A stretch of 64,000 bases of DNA from Stieleria magnilauensis (GTDB lineage Bacteria; Planctomycetota; Planctomycetia; Pirellulales; Pirellulaceae): the NCBI GenBank assembly GCA_007753675.1, contig CP036432.1:7566233-7630232 (forward strand), in the 5' to 3' direction. Of this stretch, positions 15,780-25,258 are shown piece after piece; the first letter of the stretch is position 1; each line of letters begins with the position of its first letter. Position numbers and translations under genes: made by a program. Under the pieces are notes generated by a model. The model did no database searches, had not been told where the DNA came from, and was given only the letters and a program-made list of their open reading frames with translations.

Positions 15780-18758
15780 ATGGAAATCGACCGACAACGC
15801 ATTCAAGACGATTTGCGGGGCATCGTGCGCGGCGACGTGATGTGCGATGCCGTGTCGACGACGTTGTACGCCACCGATGCGAGCATTTATGAAATCCAGC
15901 CGGTCGGCGTGGTGCGGCCGCGTTCGGCCGCCGATGTGGTCGCGTTGGTGCAGTACGCCGGCGAGCAGGACTTGCCGATCCACCCGCGCGGCAGCGGCAG
16001 CGGTGTGGCGGGGGAGTCGGTCGGCCCAGGACTGGTGGTCGATTTTTCGCGCTACATGCGTCGGATGCAATTCGATCCGCTCAAGTCGCTCGCGACGGTG
16101 CAAGCCGGGCTGCCGATCGCGGAACTCAATCGCAATCTAAAACCGCTGGGCCGCTGGTACGGACCCGACCCGGCGACCCGCAGCATCACAACGATGGGCA
16201 GCGTGCTGGCGATCAACGCGTCGGGCAGCCACTACTTGCGCAGCGGTTCGGCCCGCGACAACATCGAATCGCTGCGTTTCGTCACCGTGGACGGCGAATT
16301 GCTGGACGTCTCGAAGCATCATCCCAACGATCCGGGAACGGTCGGCCGACTGGCCCGAGGGTTGCTGGAGATTCAGACGCAATATCAAGACTGTTTGGAA
16401 AAACTAAAAGACGCACCACCGGCCCGTGGCGGCTATCGGTTTGACGGCCTGGTCGACGACCTGGGACGCGTTGATTTGGCGAAATTTCTGGTGGGGACAC
16501 AAGGAACGCTGGGGCTGATCGTGGACGCCACGGTTCAGACGGAGCCGATTCCGAAGCATCGTGGGGTTGTGATGCTGTTCTTCCATCGCTTGGAATCAGC
16601 GGCGCGGTGCGCCGTGCGGTCACTGGGTTATGGGCCGGTTGCATGCGACCTGATGGGGCGGCGGTTGCTGGGGATCGCGCGGGAAACCGAGCGGCAATTT
16701 GAAGCGGTCTTGCCGCAGGAGGCCGAAGCGATGCTGTTGCTGGAGCTTCAGGGGGACTCGCTCGCTGAACTGACCGACCGCATTGAAATCTTGCGCGATG
16801 ATTTATCGCGTGGACCAGACGCCGCATTCGTCGCCAATTCGGCCACCGACCAGGCCACCCGAGACCAGTTCTGGGCGTTATGCCGTCGCGTCACGCCGCG
16901 GCTGAGTCGATTGAAGGGCCCGGGAATGCCGATTCCGTTCACCGAGGACATCGCGGTGCCGGCGGAGAAATTGCCGGAGGCGTTGGCGGCGATTCAAAAG
17001 ACGTTGCGAGACAACGAATGCACGGCCACGATTTTTGCCCATGCCGGTCATGGTCATCTGCACGTGCGGCCGTTTGTCGATTTGTCGTCCGCCGCGGAAC
17101 GCAAGAAAATTCGTCGGGTCGCCGAACAGGTCGCCGAAGTCGTCTGGCAATTCAACGGGCACGTCAGTGTCGAGCATGCCGCCGGGCTCAGCCGCAGCGC
17201 GTTGTTGCCCAAGCAGTTCGGTGAGTTCTGGCCGGCGATGGGACAGGTCAAGCGGCTCTTCGATCCACATCATCGGTTGAACCCGGGCAAGCTGTTCGGG
17301 GCCGTCCTGCAACAGCCCAACGAAAACATTCGTCCGATCGGTGAGACGATCGAAGTCACTTCGGATACGCGAACGCTGATCAAGGCCGCCGACCGGATCG
17401 TGCAGGCGGCGCGGATTCAAAACACCGCCGTTCCCGAATTGCCGGTTCTGCAGCAGTGGTCGCCCGGCCAGATGATCGACGTGGTGGCCGAGTCGTGTAA
17501 CGGGTGCGCCCGCTGCAGAACGACGGCGAATTCCGAGCGGCAATGCCCGGTGTTTCGCACCACGCGGAGCGAAGAGGCGTCGCCACGTGCGAAGGCAAAT
17601 TTGTTACGCGGCGTGTTGAGCGGCAAGATCGATGTCGAAGCGCTGACCGGTGATCGGGCCAAAGCCGTCGCGGACCTGTGTTTCAATTGCCATCAGTGCC
17701 GATTGGAATGTCCCGCCAGCGTGGATATCCCCAAAATCGTCGGTGAATTGAAGGCCCAGTATGTGGCGACCAATGGCCAACCGCTGTCGGATCGATTGAT
17801 CTGCCGGCTCGATATCATCGCCGCGATCGGCTCTCGGTTCCCTTGGTTGTCCAATCTGTTGATCCGCAACGGACTCTCACGGTGGCTGGCCGACAAGTTG
17901 TTCGGGTTGACGGCCTCACGCGAATTGCCGCCGATCGCATCGGGCAGCTTCATGCGGTATTCCGCACGTCGCCGCTGGACCAAGCAGCCGGCCGGCGAAG
18001 GCGCCAAGGTGCTTTATTTTGTCGACCATTACGCGAACTATCACGATCCCGACCTCGGTCGCGCGTTGGCCGAGATCTTGCAACAAAACGGGATCGCGAT
18101 TTACGTCCCCACGTCGCAGTCCGGCAGCGGCATGGCGCGGATCACGGCGGGGGATTTGAAAGGCGCCCGCCGTATCGCACGCCGGAATGTGCGGATGTTG
18201 GCCGAGGCGGTTCGATCGGGCTACCAGATCGTTGCCACCGAACCGGCGGCGGTGCTCTGTTTGAAACACGAGTACCCCAACCTGCTCGACGACGAAGACG
18301 CCCATCTGGTCGCCAAGAACTCTTTCGAAGCGTGCGAGTTTCTACGTGGCCTGCACGCCGAAGGAAAACTGGATCGCGAGTTTCAATCCATCGACCTGGA
18401 ATTCGCCTACCACCGGCCCTGCCATTTGCGTGTCTTGGATCCGGACATCGCATCGATCGAATTATTGAAATTGATTCCCGGCTTGAGTGTTCAACATGTT
18501 GAAGCCGGATGTAGCGGGATGGCCGGAACCTGGGGATTGCAGCGAAAGAACTATCGCAATAGTCTGCGAATCGGTTGGCCGATGATTTCGGCTCTGCGGC
18601 ACAGCGGGGCGCAACTTGCGTGTACCGAATGCAGCGCTTGTAAAATGCAGATCCAACACGGGACCGACCTCCAGACCCTTCACCCACTCAAGCTGCTCGC
18701 GTATGCCTATGGCCGATTGCCGAAGGTCGGTGAGGAGCTCGGATTGCCACCCGGATGA
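15780..18758 (+). CDS. FAD-linked oxidase / Fe-S fusion (D-lactate or glycolate dehydrogenase-like)
   Basis: 992 residues combining GlcD-like and GlcF-like halves. The FAD-binding PCMH domain spans about residues 30-220 (IHPRGSGSGVAGESVGPG, ITTMGSVLAINASGSHYLRSG), the FAD oxidase C-terminal domain 220-530 (FAHAGHGHLHVRPF, FDPHHRLNPGKLFG). Two 4Fe-4S sites follow: CNGCARCRTTANSERQCP and CFNCHQCRLECPASVDIP. C-terminal CCG domains include YHRPCHLRVL, GCSGMAGTWGL and CTECSACKMQIQHG. No signal peptide. It likely oxidises a 2-hydroxy acid and passes electrons to quinone. It is first in a run with moaD, moaE and a cysteine desulfurase and overlaps moaD by 4 bp. Confidence 0.9.
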   Translation: MEIDRQRIQDDLRGIVRGDVMCDAVSTTLYATDASIYEIQPVGVVRPRSAADVVALVQYAGEQDLPIHPRGSGSGVAGESVGPGLVVDFSRYMRRMQFDPLKSLATVQAGLPIAELNRNLKPLGRWYGPDPATRSITTMGSVLAINASGSHYLRSGSARDNIESLRFVTVDGELLDVSKHHPNDPGTVGRLARGLLEIQTQYQDCLEKLKDAPPARGGYRFDGLVDDLGRVDLAKFLVGTQGTLGLIVDATVQTEPIPKHRGVVMLFFHRLESAARCAVRSLGYGPVACDLMGRRLLGIARETERQFEAVLPQEAEAMLLLELQGDSLAELTDRIEILRDDLSRGPDAAFVANSATDQATRDQFWALCRRVTPRLSRLKGPGMPIPFTEDIAVPAEKLPEALAAIQKTLRDNECTATIFAHAGHGHLHVRPFVDLSSAAERKKIRRVAEQVAEVVWQFNGHVSVEHAAGLSRSALLPKQFGEFWPAMGQVKRLFDPHHRLNPGKLFGAVLQQPNENIRPIGETIEVTSDTRTLIKAADRIVQAARIQNTAVPELPVLQQWSPGQMIDVVAESCNGCARCRTTANSERQCPVFRTTRSEEASPRAKANLLRGVLSGKIDVEALTGDRAKAVADLCFNCHQCRLECPASVDIPKIVGELKAQYVATNGQPLSDRLICRLDIIAAIGSRFPWLSNLLIRNGLSRWLADKLFGLTASRELPPIASGSFMRYSARRRWTKQPAGEGAKVLYFVDHYANYHDPDLGRALAEILQQNGIAIYVPTSQSGSGMARITAGDLKGARRIARRNVRMLAEAVRSGYQIVATEPAAVLCLKHEYPNLLDDEDAHLVAKNSFEACEFLRGLHAEGKLDREFQSIDLEFAYHRPCHLRVLDPDIASIELLKLIPGLSVQHVEAGCSGMAGTWGLQRKNYRNSLRIGWPMISALRHSGAQLACTECSACKMQIQHGTDLQTLHPLKLLAYAYGRLPKVGEELGLPPG

Positions 18759-19015
18759 CTTCCACCGCCCCGTTGCGTATTCTGCTGTTTGCCGGTGTCC
18801 GTGATGCGGCCGGTTGCGACGTCGCCAACGTCTCGGTCGATCACCCCGTCACCGCGGCGAAAGTCATCGAGACCGTGGCGACCCAGATCCCCGCGGCGGC
18901 CCCGTTGATCGGCGTCAGCCGGTTGGCCGTTGATGGCCAGTACGTCGCGGCGGATCACGTGATCGAACGCACCGACGTGGAACTCGCGTTGATCCCGCCG
19001 GTCAGCGGCGGTTAG
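18755..19015 (+). CDS. moaD: molybdopterin synthase sulfur carrier subunit MoaD
   Basis: 86 residues of the ThiS/MoaD beta-grasp family, ending in the essential Gly-Gly (IPPVSGG) that is adenylated and then thiocarboxylated before sulfur transfer to precursor Z by MoaE. The start overlaps the preceding oxidase stop (ATGA). moaE follows after 70 bp and a cysteine desulfurase after that, giving a carrier, acceptor and possible sulfur source in order. The length is typical. Confidence 0.88.
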   Translation: MTSTAPLRILLFAGVRDAAGCDVANVSVDHPVTAAKVIETVATQIPAAAPLIGVSRLAVDGQYVAADHVIERTDVELALIPPVSGG

Positions 19016-19085
19016 CCGAGACGGTCCGCGACGTTGTTACGCGGACGGCGGTTTGCGCCGGCTTTCATTTCCCGGAAACGTGTTG

Positions 19086-19514
19086 ATGATTTTCATTCGC
19101 CTTGTTCACACAGCGATCGAACTTTCCGATTGGTCGTCCAAAATTGATGATCCGGATACCGGGGCACATGCCTGGTTCGCCGGAGTGACGCGGCGAAAAA
19201 CAACGACGGCTTCGGGGGCCGTGCGGATCACCAAGACGCTTCATTATCAGGCCCATGAATCGATGGCCGAAACACAACTGCGGCAACTCGCCGAACAGGC
19301 CAAACAAAGGCATTCCCTGGCCGCCGTGGTGATCGTGCATCGATTGGGTGAAGTCCCGATCGGCCAGGCAAGTGTCTTGGTCGGATGCAGCAGCGCCCAT
19401 CGCAGCGATGCCTTCGCCGCCCTGCCGTGGATGATGGACCGATTGAAAGCGGACGTGCCGATTTGGAAACGGGAAACCTACATGGACGAATCGACCGAGT
19501 GGATTCATCCATGA
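19086..19514 (+). CDS. moaE: molybdopterin synthase catalytic subunit MoaE
   Basis: 142 residues from the ATG at 19086; upstream in-frame residues do not match the family. Conserved blocks: AWFAGVTRRKT, LHYQAHESMAE, VVIVHRLGEVPIGQASVLVG, and the active-site MDRLKADVPIWKRE with both lysines. It converts precursor Z to molybdopterin with MoaD. Its stop overlaps the ATG of the next gene by 4 bp. No other moa genes are in the window. Confidence 0.92.
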   Translation: MIFIRLVHTAIELSDWSSKIDDPDTGAHAWFAGVTRRKTTTASGAVRITKTLHYQAHESMAETQLRQLAEQAKQRHSLAAVVIVHRLGEVPIGQASVLVGCSSAHRSDAFAALPWMMDRLKADVPIWKRETYMDESTEWIHP

Positions 19515-20692
19515 ATCGTCGCATCTACCTGGACCACGCCGCGACGTGTTTTCCCAAGCCAGCGGTCGTGCTTGATGCGATGCACGCGTACTCGGTGCGT
19601 GATGAAGCCGCCGCCGGTCGGGGAGCGTACCGGGCTTCGCGAAACGCCGGCGAGATCATCGCTCGGTTGCGGCGCGAACTTGCGGCATGGACCGGTGCCG
19701 CCAGCGACCAAGAAATCTCGCTTCATACCGGTGGCACGTCAGCCTTGAACGCCGCGCTGTTGGGGATGCTACGACCCGGCGATCACGTCGTGACCACCGC
19801 GGCCGAGCACAACAGCGTGCTCCGTCCCCTGCAGCACCTGGTCGCGAACCAAACCATCACCTGGACCGTCGTACCGGTCGATCCGCACGGTCAAGTCGAT
19901 GCGGCAGATGTGATCGCGGCCATCACACCGCAGACACGGATGGTGTCGATCGTTCATGCCGCCAACGTCAACGGAACGCTGCAGCCGGTCGAAGAGATCG
20001 GGCGACGGTTGCACGGTCAGTTCGCCGCTGCCGACAAGCCGCTGTTGATGAGCGACGCGGCGCAAACGTTTGGTCATTTACCGCTGAGCGTCTCCCAAGC
20101 TCACCTCGATGTGCTGGCCGCTCCGGGACACAAGGGCGGCGCCGGACCGTTGGGAACCGGGTTTTTGTATGTCCGTCGCGAGGTCCAGGATCGGATACGT
20201 CCGACGGTGTTCGGTGGGACCGGGACGCGTTCGGAATCGCTGGAGATGCCGCAGGAGTACCCGGCCAGTTTCGAGGCGGGCAACATGAACGTTCCGGCCT
20301 ATGCCGGATGGTTGGCCGGGCTGCGTGAACGTCGCGGGGACGGCTCACCAGAGCTGGCATTAGAACAATCGCAAGCCAAGCTGGCGGAGCTTGCGGCCGA
20401 ACTCTACCGGGGGCTGGAGTCGATTCATGGCGTTCGCGTGATCGGTCGTCCCCACGATCCGGTGTTGCCGGTTGCCAGTATCGCGATCGATGGCTTGCCG
20501 GCCGCTGACGCCGCGATGATTCTGGACAGCGAATTCGGCATCGAAGTCCGATCGGGGTTGCACTGCGCGGCGTTGATCCACCAGGCCATCGATTCGCCGC
20601 CCGATGGAACCGTGCGGATCAGTTGCGGTGAAACGACGACCACGGAGGAGCTGGACTGTTTGTTCAACGCATTGGCCGAGCTGTGTCGGTGA
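19511..20692 (+). CDS. cysteine desulfurase family aminotransferase class V (EF2568-like)
   Basis: 393 residues from ATG at 19511. The N-terminus IYLDHAATCFPKP, the PLP-binding lysine block LAAPGHKGGAGPLGTG and the C-terminal RSGLHCAALIHQ with a cysteine at the desulfurase position place it in the class V, CsdA/SufS-related subgroup. It removes sulfur from cysteine; placed directly after moaE with a 4-bp overlap, it may load MoaD with sulfur. That link is inference; supply to other thio-cofactors is possible. A second, IscS-type desulfurase is at 41506-42672. Confidence 0.85.
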   Translation: MNRRIYLDHAATCFPKPAVVLDAMHAYSVRDEAAAGRGAYRASRNAGEIIARLRRELAAWTGAASDQEISLHTGGTSALNAALLGMLRPGDHVVTTAAEHNSVLRPLQHLVANQTITWTVVPVDPHGQVDAADVIAAITPQTRMVSIVHAANVNGTLQPVEEIGRRLHGQFAAADKPLLMSDAAQTFGHLPLSVSQAHLDVLAAPGHKGGAGPLGTGFLYVRREVQDRIRPTVFGGTGTRSESLEMPQEYPASFEAGNMNVPAYAGWLAGLRERRGDGSPELALEQSQAKLAELAAELYRGLESIHGVRVIGRPHDPVLPVASIAIDGLPAADAAMILDSEFGIEVRSGLHCAALIHQAIDSPPDGTVRISCGETTTTEELDCLFNALAELCR

Positions 20693-20796
20693 TGTTGGCG
20701 GAGCTGTGTCGGTGATGCTGTGCATCACATTCCGGCGTTCTCCCATCACCGCCGGCCTGGGTCGGCAGAAGAAGGCGGGCTGAAAAAAACCAGCGT

Positions 20797-21270
20797 AAAC
20801 AACGAGACAAGAAAATAAAATGACAGGAAAATAGTTACTCCTCGCTAATCACCACGAACCCCGACTGCGGAAATTCAGTTCCGCTCGACAGATTCTGAGA
20901 CGTCCCTGAGACCGATCGGCGTTGTTCGTCGCGATGCGATGGACAAGAAGGTTGGTCAAAAAATAAGAATAGCGGCACTGCACACGTGTACGAGTGAATC
21001 AATGAGAATCAACCACATAGGCCGTGCGGAACCTCAGTGGTCGATTCACTGTCGCGTTGGGGTTCCCGACGGATACCTCCGCCTCCCCCTGACGGAACTC
21101 TTCATTTTTTGACCACCAAATTTTTTGACCGATTTCTCGTCGTCCAACGGGCGTGATGAATGAAATAGGGTGGCGTTCAGCGAGAATTGTCGGAAAAAAG
21201 CATCGAAGTGTCTGACCAAACCGGCACCGGATCCGGGTCATTTTCTTGTCACCCATTTTCCTGTCGAACC
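20797..21270. repeat. candidate repeat element bounded by inverted GACA(A/G)GAAAAT motifs
   Basis: In the 600-bp gap 20693-21294. The left edge has GACAAGAAAAT and TGACAGGAAAAT (20800-20830); the right edge holds both motifs inverted, ATTTTCTTGTC and ATTTTCCTGTC (about 21240-21268). The interior is less GC-rich than its surroundings and contains ATTTTTTGACC twice plus a minus-strand open stretch of about 90 codons from 21262 with no recognised family. The first 30 bp of the gap duplicate the end of the preceding gene (GAGCTGTGTCGGTGATG twice). Whether it is a mobile or RNA-coding element cannot be told from one copy. Confidence 0.45.
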
Positions 21271-21294
21271 ACTTCCAGACCGCCGGGATCTGAT

Positions 21295-24200
21295 TCACTC
21301 GCCGAAGACGACGGCCTGATACAGGTGGAAGGTTCCTTTGCCGTCCAGTCCGATCCGGATGTACTGCCCCTTCGTGCCTGCGGGGAAATCGATCATCCAC
21401 TCGCCCTTGAGTTTGTCGGCTTTCCAAACCTGTTCGTACGACTGGCCATCCATGCTGACCCAGACCGTCAGCCCTTCGGCTCGGGAGTAGAACTGCTGGG
21501 ACAATCGGTTTCGCAGCAACAGGTGTTTGAGCGTCGCGGGTTCCTTCAGCCGAATGGTGACGTATGGCGACTGCACGTCGTGGTCGCTGTGGAAGGCGAA
21601 ATCGAATCCCTCGCGGCCGACGGGAGTCAGCAACAGGTGGGGGTCGGAGTTCCAGGTGCCGTTGCCGAAATTCTGTCCCAGTTTGATTGCTGCATCGTGA
21701 GAGATTTCGGACACGCCGTTGTGCGACCGCAGTTTCGGCTCGGTGCGGTACTTGGCACTCGTCCATCCGCCACGCTGTGACACCTTGCTGATCGCACGTT
21801 GTGAGGACAGGTAAGCGAGCAGGTCCAACACTTGGATCGGCGCGATTTGTTTGACCAGCCCTTCGGGCATCGAGCTGGCCTTCATCGGTTTTTCGATTTC
21901 GATGTCGTCCAGGGGGATATCGACCTGTTTGCCGTTGGCGATCCCCAGCGAAAGGGTGTCATCGGTTTTCGCGATCACGAATCCGTTGAAGGTATCGCCG
22001 TCGACGGTCAGGATATTGACCGTCTCGTAGCCTTTGCTGATCTCGGCATTTGGCATCACGATCGAGCGGATGATTTTTTCTTTGTCGAACCGCGATCCGA
22101 TATCGGACAGGTCCGGTCCGAACTTCTTGCCCAGGTCGCCGATCTGGTGACAGGCCGAGCAGACTTGTTTGAATACGTCTTCGCCGCGGCCGGCGTTTCC
22201 ACCGCGCAGCCCGGCCAGGGTCTTGATGGCCGCGTTTCGGTCCGCTTCGGATGCATCGACGTCGTCGGCGATTTCAAGCGGAATGACGGCCGCGCCGCCT
22301 GGGCCGGCCATGCGTTGAAATCGCAAGAAGTAGTTCTTGGCTTGCTCGGAACTGTTCGCCAGAAAGTTGTCGGATTTTTGAGCTTCCGACCAGGCCGGCT
22401 CCAGCGCGTACAAGGTGTGTTCGAGCGTGTAATCGATCCAGTAGTCGACCGGATGATCGGTCACCGCCAACGCCAATTCGGTCGCGTCGGGGGTTTCCAG
22501 GAAGCTGATTCCACGCAGGGCTTCCAGTCGAACACGCGGGTGCGGATCGGAGGTTGCGGCTGCCAGATAGTCGTGGGCGGCATCGATCCGCAGCATTTCG
22601 TTGGTGACGGTATGGATGGCCGCGGCGCGGGCTCGATAGTCGTCCGATGCCAAGACGCGGTCGATCAGATCCGTGTCGACGCTTCGAAGACTCTCTTGAA
22701 TCCACATCGCTTCGCACAGCCGTCGCGGATCCTCCGTGTCGGCGATCCAGTTCGCCAGCGCTGCAAACACCTTGTCTTGCGGGCGGTCGCGCAAAACGCG
22801 TCGCACGCGATAGCGGGTGCGCAGTTCCGGCACCAACAGCTGATCGAGCAATTCGGCTTCGCTCAGTTCGGTCAAATCGACGATCGGTAACAGCGGTTTG
22901 TTCTTGTTGACCAGACGATAGACACGGCCGTGCGTGTGGTCTCGGTTGGGGTCCCGTTGCGAGTACTGCATGTGACCGATCAACGCGTTGCACCAGTCGC
23001 CGAACCAAACCGCTCCATCGGGTCCGATTTTGGGATCGACGGGGCGAAAGATCATGTCGGTCGAGGACAGCAGGTCGGCGACCCGTTCGCCCTCGTAGCC
23101 CGCCCCGTCGCTCTCGTAACGAAGATTGAATCGCGGCATGCCGTGCATGTTGATCACACAGGCATAAATGAATTGTCCCTGCATCTCGTCGGGCAGATGT
23201 CGTGACAACAGGAACTCGTTGCCGACCGCCGGACGCATGCCCTCGTTATCAAAGACCGGTCGCAGCGTCTTGCGGGTGTCGACCTCTTTGCCGGCCAAGG
23301 GGGCGATCCAATGTTGTTTCGCGTTCGTCCCGTCGCCGACGATCCCGTTGCCCCACTCGTCAAAGACCAGGCACCAGGGGTTGCCGTAGCCCGGTGTGCG
23401 ATAGTGGAGGACACGTTGCGAGATCGGATCGAACACGTAGGCACCGGCGGTGCTTTTGTTGCGGAACGGGCCCCAGGGCGTTTCCAGCGTGGTCGACAAC
23501 GAGACGCCTTCGAGCATGTGCAGCTGGCCGCCGTGAGAAAATTCCCAGGCTCCCATGGTGTGGTGCGTGTCGTCGGTGGCGATGCCGTCGATCAATTGAA
23601 TCACTTCATCGGCCTGGTCATCACCGTCGTTGTCCTTGAGAAACAGAATCCGCGGTTCGTCCACCACCAAAACGCCGCCGTCATAGAACTCGAATCCGGT
23701 CGGGCAGATCAGTTTGTCGTAGAACGTCTTGCAGACGTCCGCTTTGCCATCGCCGTCGGTGTCTTCGAAGATCAACAGCCGGTCGTTCGGCGCCGCCGCG
23801 CCGGGTTGCCATTGCGGGTAGTTGGCCATGCACGAGACCCACAAGCGGCCCTTGGCGTCGAAGGCGATTTGATTGGGATTGGCCAGTTCGGGGAATTCAC
23901 GTTCGGACGCGAACAGCTGGACTTCCATCCCATCCGGGACCGTCATCATGTCGATCGATTCTTCGGGCGTCGGATAAACGAGTTCCTGCGGTTCTCGCAT
24001 CTTGCGAAAGTTCTCGTCTCGCGTTCCGAACATCGTCTCGGGGGTGACGACCTGGCCGGTACCGGAATCGTCCGGCCGGTCGGCGACGGGGTTGCCCTGG
24101 GCCAGATCCCAAATGTACTGATCTCGTACCGCGACCATCTCTCGAATCTTGCGGTATTCGCTCGGGAAGGTCTCGGTGTCCCAGGTGCGGCGACCGCCGT

Positions 24201-25026
24201 AAACGTACCAGCCGTTGAGCATCCGGTAGTCTTGCAGGTGCAGCCACGATTTGTCGTTGACCCACTTTTGCACCAATTGGAACCGGTCGTCATCAAACGA
24301 TTGCGAATCACGGAACAGCGCGCGATCGAGCAATTGCGACACCCAACGGTCACCGCGTTCGTTCAGATGCAGCCCGTTGATCGTGTATTGGGTTCCCGGT
24401 TCGGCATCAAAGGCCGCTTTGGATTCGCTGAACAGGTCGATAAACGGCAGGTTTTCTTCGTCAGCGAGTTTCTCGATGGCGTCGCGGTAGATCTTCAGCG
24501 CCGCGTTCCGCTCGCCGGCATCGGGATGCAGGGGATGGCCGGTCGATTCAAACGCGATCGGGCTGATGAGCACGAATTGTGCTTTGCCGCCGGAATAGGT
24601 CGCGTTCATCTGGGCCAAGTAGTCGCGATAGGCAGCGACAAAGGCGGCGACGGTCGCGTCGTCCGTGCCGGCGTAGGATTCGTTGGCGCCGAAGAAACAC
24701 AGGTAGGCCTCGGGGCCGAAGACGGCCAGTGGGTCGTCGATCTTGGTGTAGCTGCCCGGCCGTTGGCGGTTGCCGACTTCATCGGCCGGCCAACAGAAGT
24801 TACGAAACCGGATGTTTGTTCCGGCGTGCCGCAACTGCAGTCGGGTTTCAAAGTTCCCGTACAGGTTCATCCGCTCGCCGAGCGAATTGCCGACCAGTGC
24901 CAGTTTGATTCCTTCGCGCAGCTTCAGTGCTGGGGCGTCTGCCGCTGCGATCGGGGACGCGATAAACAGCGGGCATGCCGCCAGAAAGACAAAGAGCGAT
25001 GCCGAGAGATAGCCGAGACGTCTCAT
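21295..25026 (-). CDS. SGNH hydrolase + membrane-bound dehydrogenase-like + HEAT + cytochrome c, secreted
   Basis: 1243 residues. Signal peptide (RRLGYLSASLFVFLAACPLFIASP). Domain 1 (about 35-260) is SGNH-type: nucleophile in LVGNSLGERM, FFGANESYAG, and GLHLNERGDRWV with the catalytic His. Domain 2 (about 370-780) is the PVC dehydrogenase propeller: VQLFASEREFPELANP, several DTDGDGKAD-like loops, GPDGAVWFGDWCNALIGH. HEAT repeats follow, then a PVC cytochrome c with CSACH near residue 956 and MPEGLVKQI as distal Met block. The last ~180 residues form a beta-sandwich resembling a discoidin/PA14-like module (VWVSMDGQSYEQVWK). Probably couples removal of ester groups from a sugar to its oxidation at the cell surface. 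It ends beside the candidate repeat element. Confidence 0.88.
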   Translation of the reverse strand: MRRLGYLSASLFVFLAACPLFIASPIAAADAPALKLREGIKLALVGNSLGERMNLYGNFETRLQLRHAGTNIRFRNFCWPADEVGNRQRPGSYTKIDDPLAVFGPEAYLCFFGANESYAGTDDATVAAFVAAYRDYLAQMNATYSGGKAQFVLISPIAFESTGHPLHPDAGERNAALKIYRDAIEKLADEENLPFIDLFSESKAAFDAEPGTQYTINGLHLNERGDRWVSQLLDRALFRDSQSFDDDRFQLVQKWVNDKSWLHLQDYRMLNGWYVYGGRRTWDTETFPSEYRKIREMVAVRDQYIWDLAQGNPVADRPDDSGTGQVVTPETMFGTRDENFRKMREPQELVYPTPEESIDMMTVPDGMEVQLFASEREFPELANPNQIAFDAKGRLWVSCMANYPQWQPGAAAPNDRLLIFEDTDGDGKADVCKTFYDKLICPTGFEFYDGGVLVVDEPRILFLKDNDGDDQADEVIQLIDGIATDDTHHTMGAWEFSHGGQLHMLEGVSLSTTLETPWGPFRNKSTAGAYVFDPISQRVLHYRTPGYGNPWCLVFDEWGNGIVGDGTNAKQHWIAPLAGKEVDTRKTLRPVFDNEGMRPAVGNEFLLSRHLPDEMQGQFIYACVINMHGMPRFNLRYESDGAGYEGERVADLLSSTDMIFRPVDPKIGPDGAVWFGDWCNALIGHMQYSQRDPNRDHTHGRVYRLVNKNKPLLPIVDLTELSEAELLDQLLVPELRTRYRVRRVLRDRPQDKVFAALANWIADTEDPRRLCEAMWIQESLRSVDTDLIDRVLASDDYRARAAAIHTVTNEMLRIDAAHDYLAAATSDPHPRVRLEALRGISFLETPDATELALAVTDHPVDYWIDYTLEHTLYALEPAWSEAQKSDNFLANSSEQAKNYFLRFQRMAGPGGAAVIPLEIADDVDASEADRNAAIKTLAGLRGGNAGRGEDVFKQVCSACHQIGDLGKKFGPDLSDIGSRFDKEKIIRSIVMPNAEISKGYETVNILTVDGDTFNGFVIAKTDDTLSLGIANGKQVDIPLDDIEIEKPMKASSMPEGLVKQIAPIQVLDLLAYLSSQRAISKVSQRGGWTSAKYRTEPKLRSHNGVSEISHDAAIKLGQNFGNGTWNSDPHLLLTPVGREGFDFAFHSDHDVQSPYVTIRLKEPATLKHLLLRNRLSQQFYSRAEGLTVWVSMDGQSYEQVWKADKLKGEWMIDFPAGTKGQYIRIGLDGKGTFHLYQAVVFGE

Positions 25027-25258
25027 GGGGGACCTGAGATTGGAAATCGGGGGCGGAAATCCGAGTCAAAACCACACCTGACCGTCCGCCGGTGAGTACG
25101 GTGGGCTGAATCAGAACGACGAAGACGAACGCTCTGGAGCGATTAGTATAACCGGCCGCTGAAAAAAAACGTCACCCGAACGGGCTTGGTGATTCCGATT
25201 TCCCGGCCCGTGGATCGGAAATGCAGCCCGATCGGTCGACGTGATGGGCGGCTACCGA

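Noticed and set aside
15755-15782. Possible tRNA T-arm (GGGTTCGAAC)
   Set aside because: No matching D-arm, anticodon arm or acceptor stem can be built around it.
20999-21766. Long minus-strand frame (255 codons)
   Set aside because: Most of it lies over the end of the 1243-residue gene in another frame; only the outer ~90 codons are outside and match no family.
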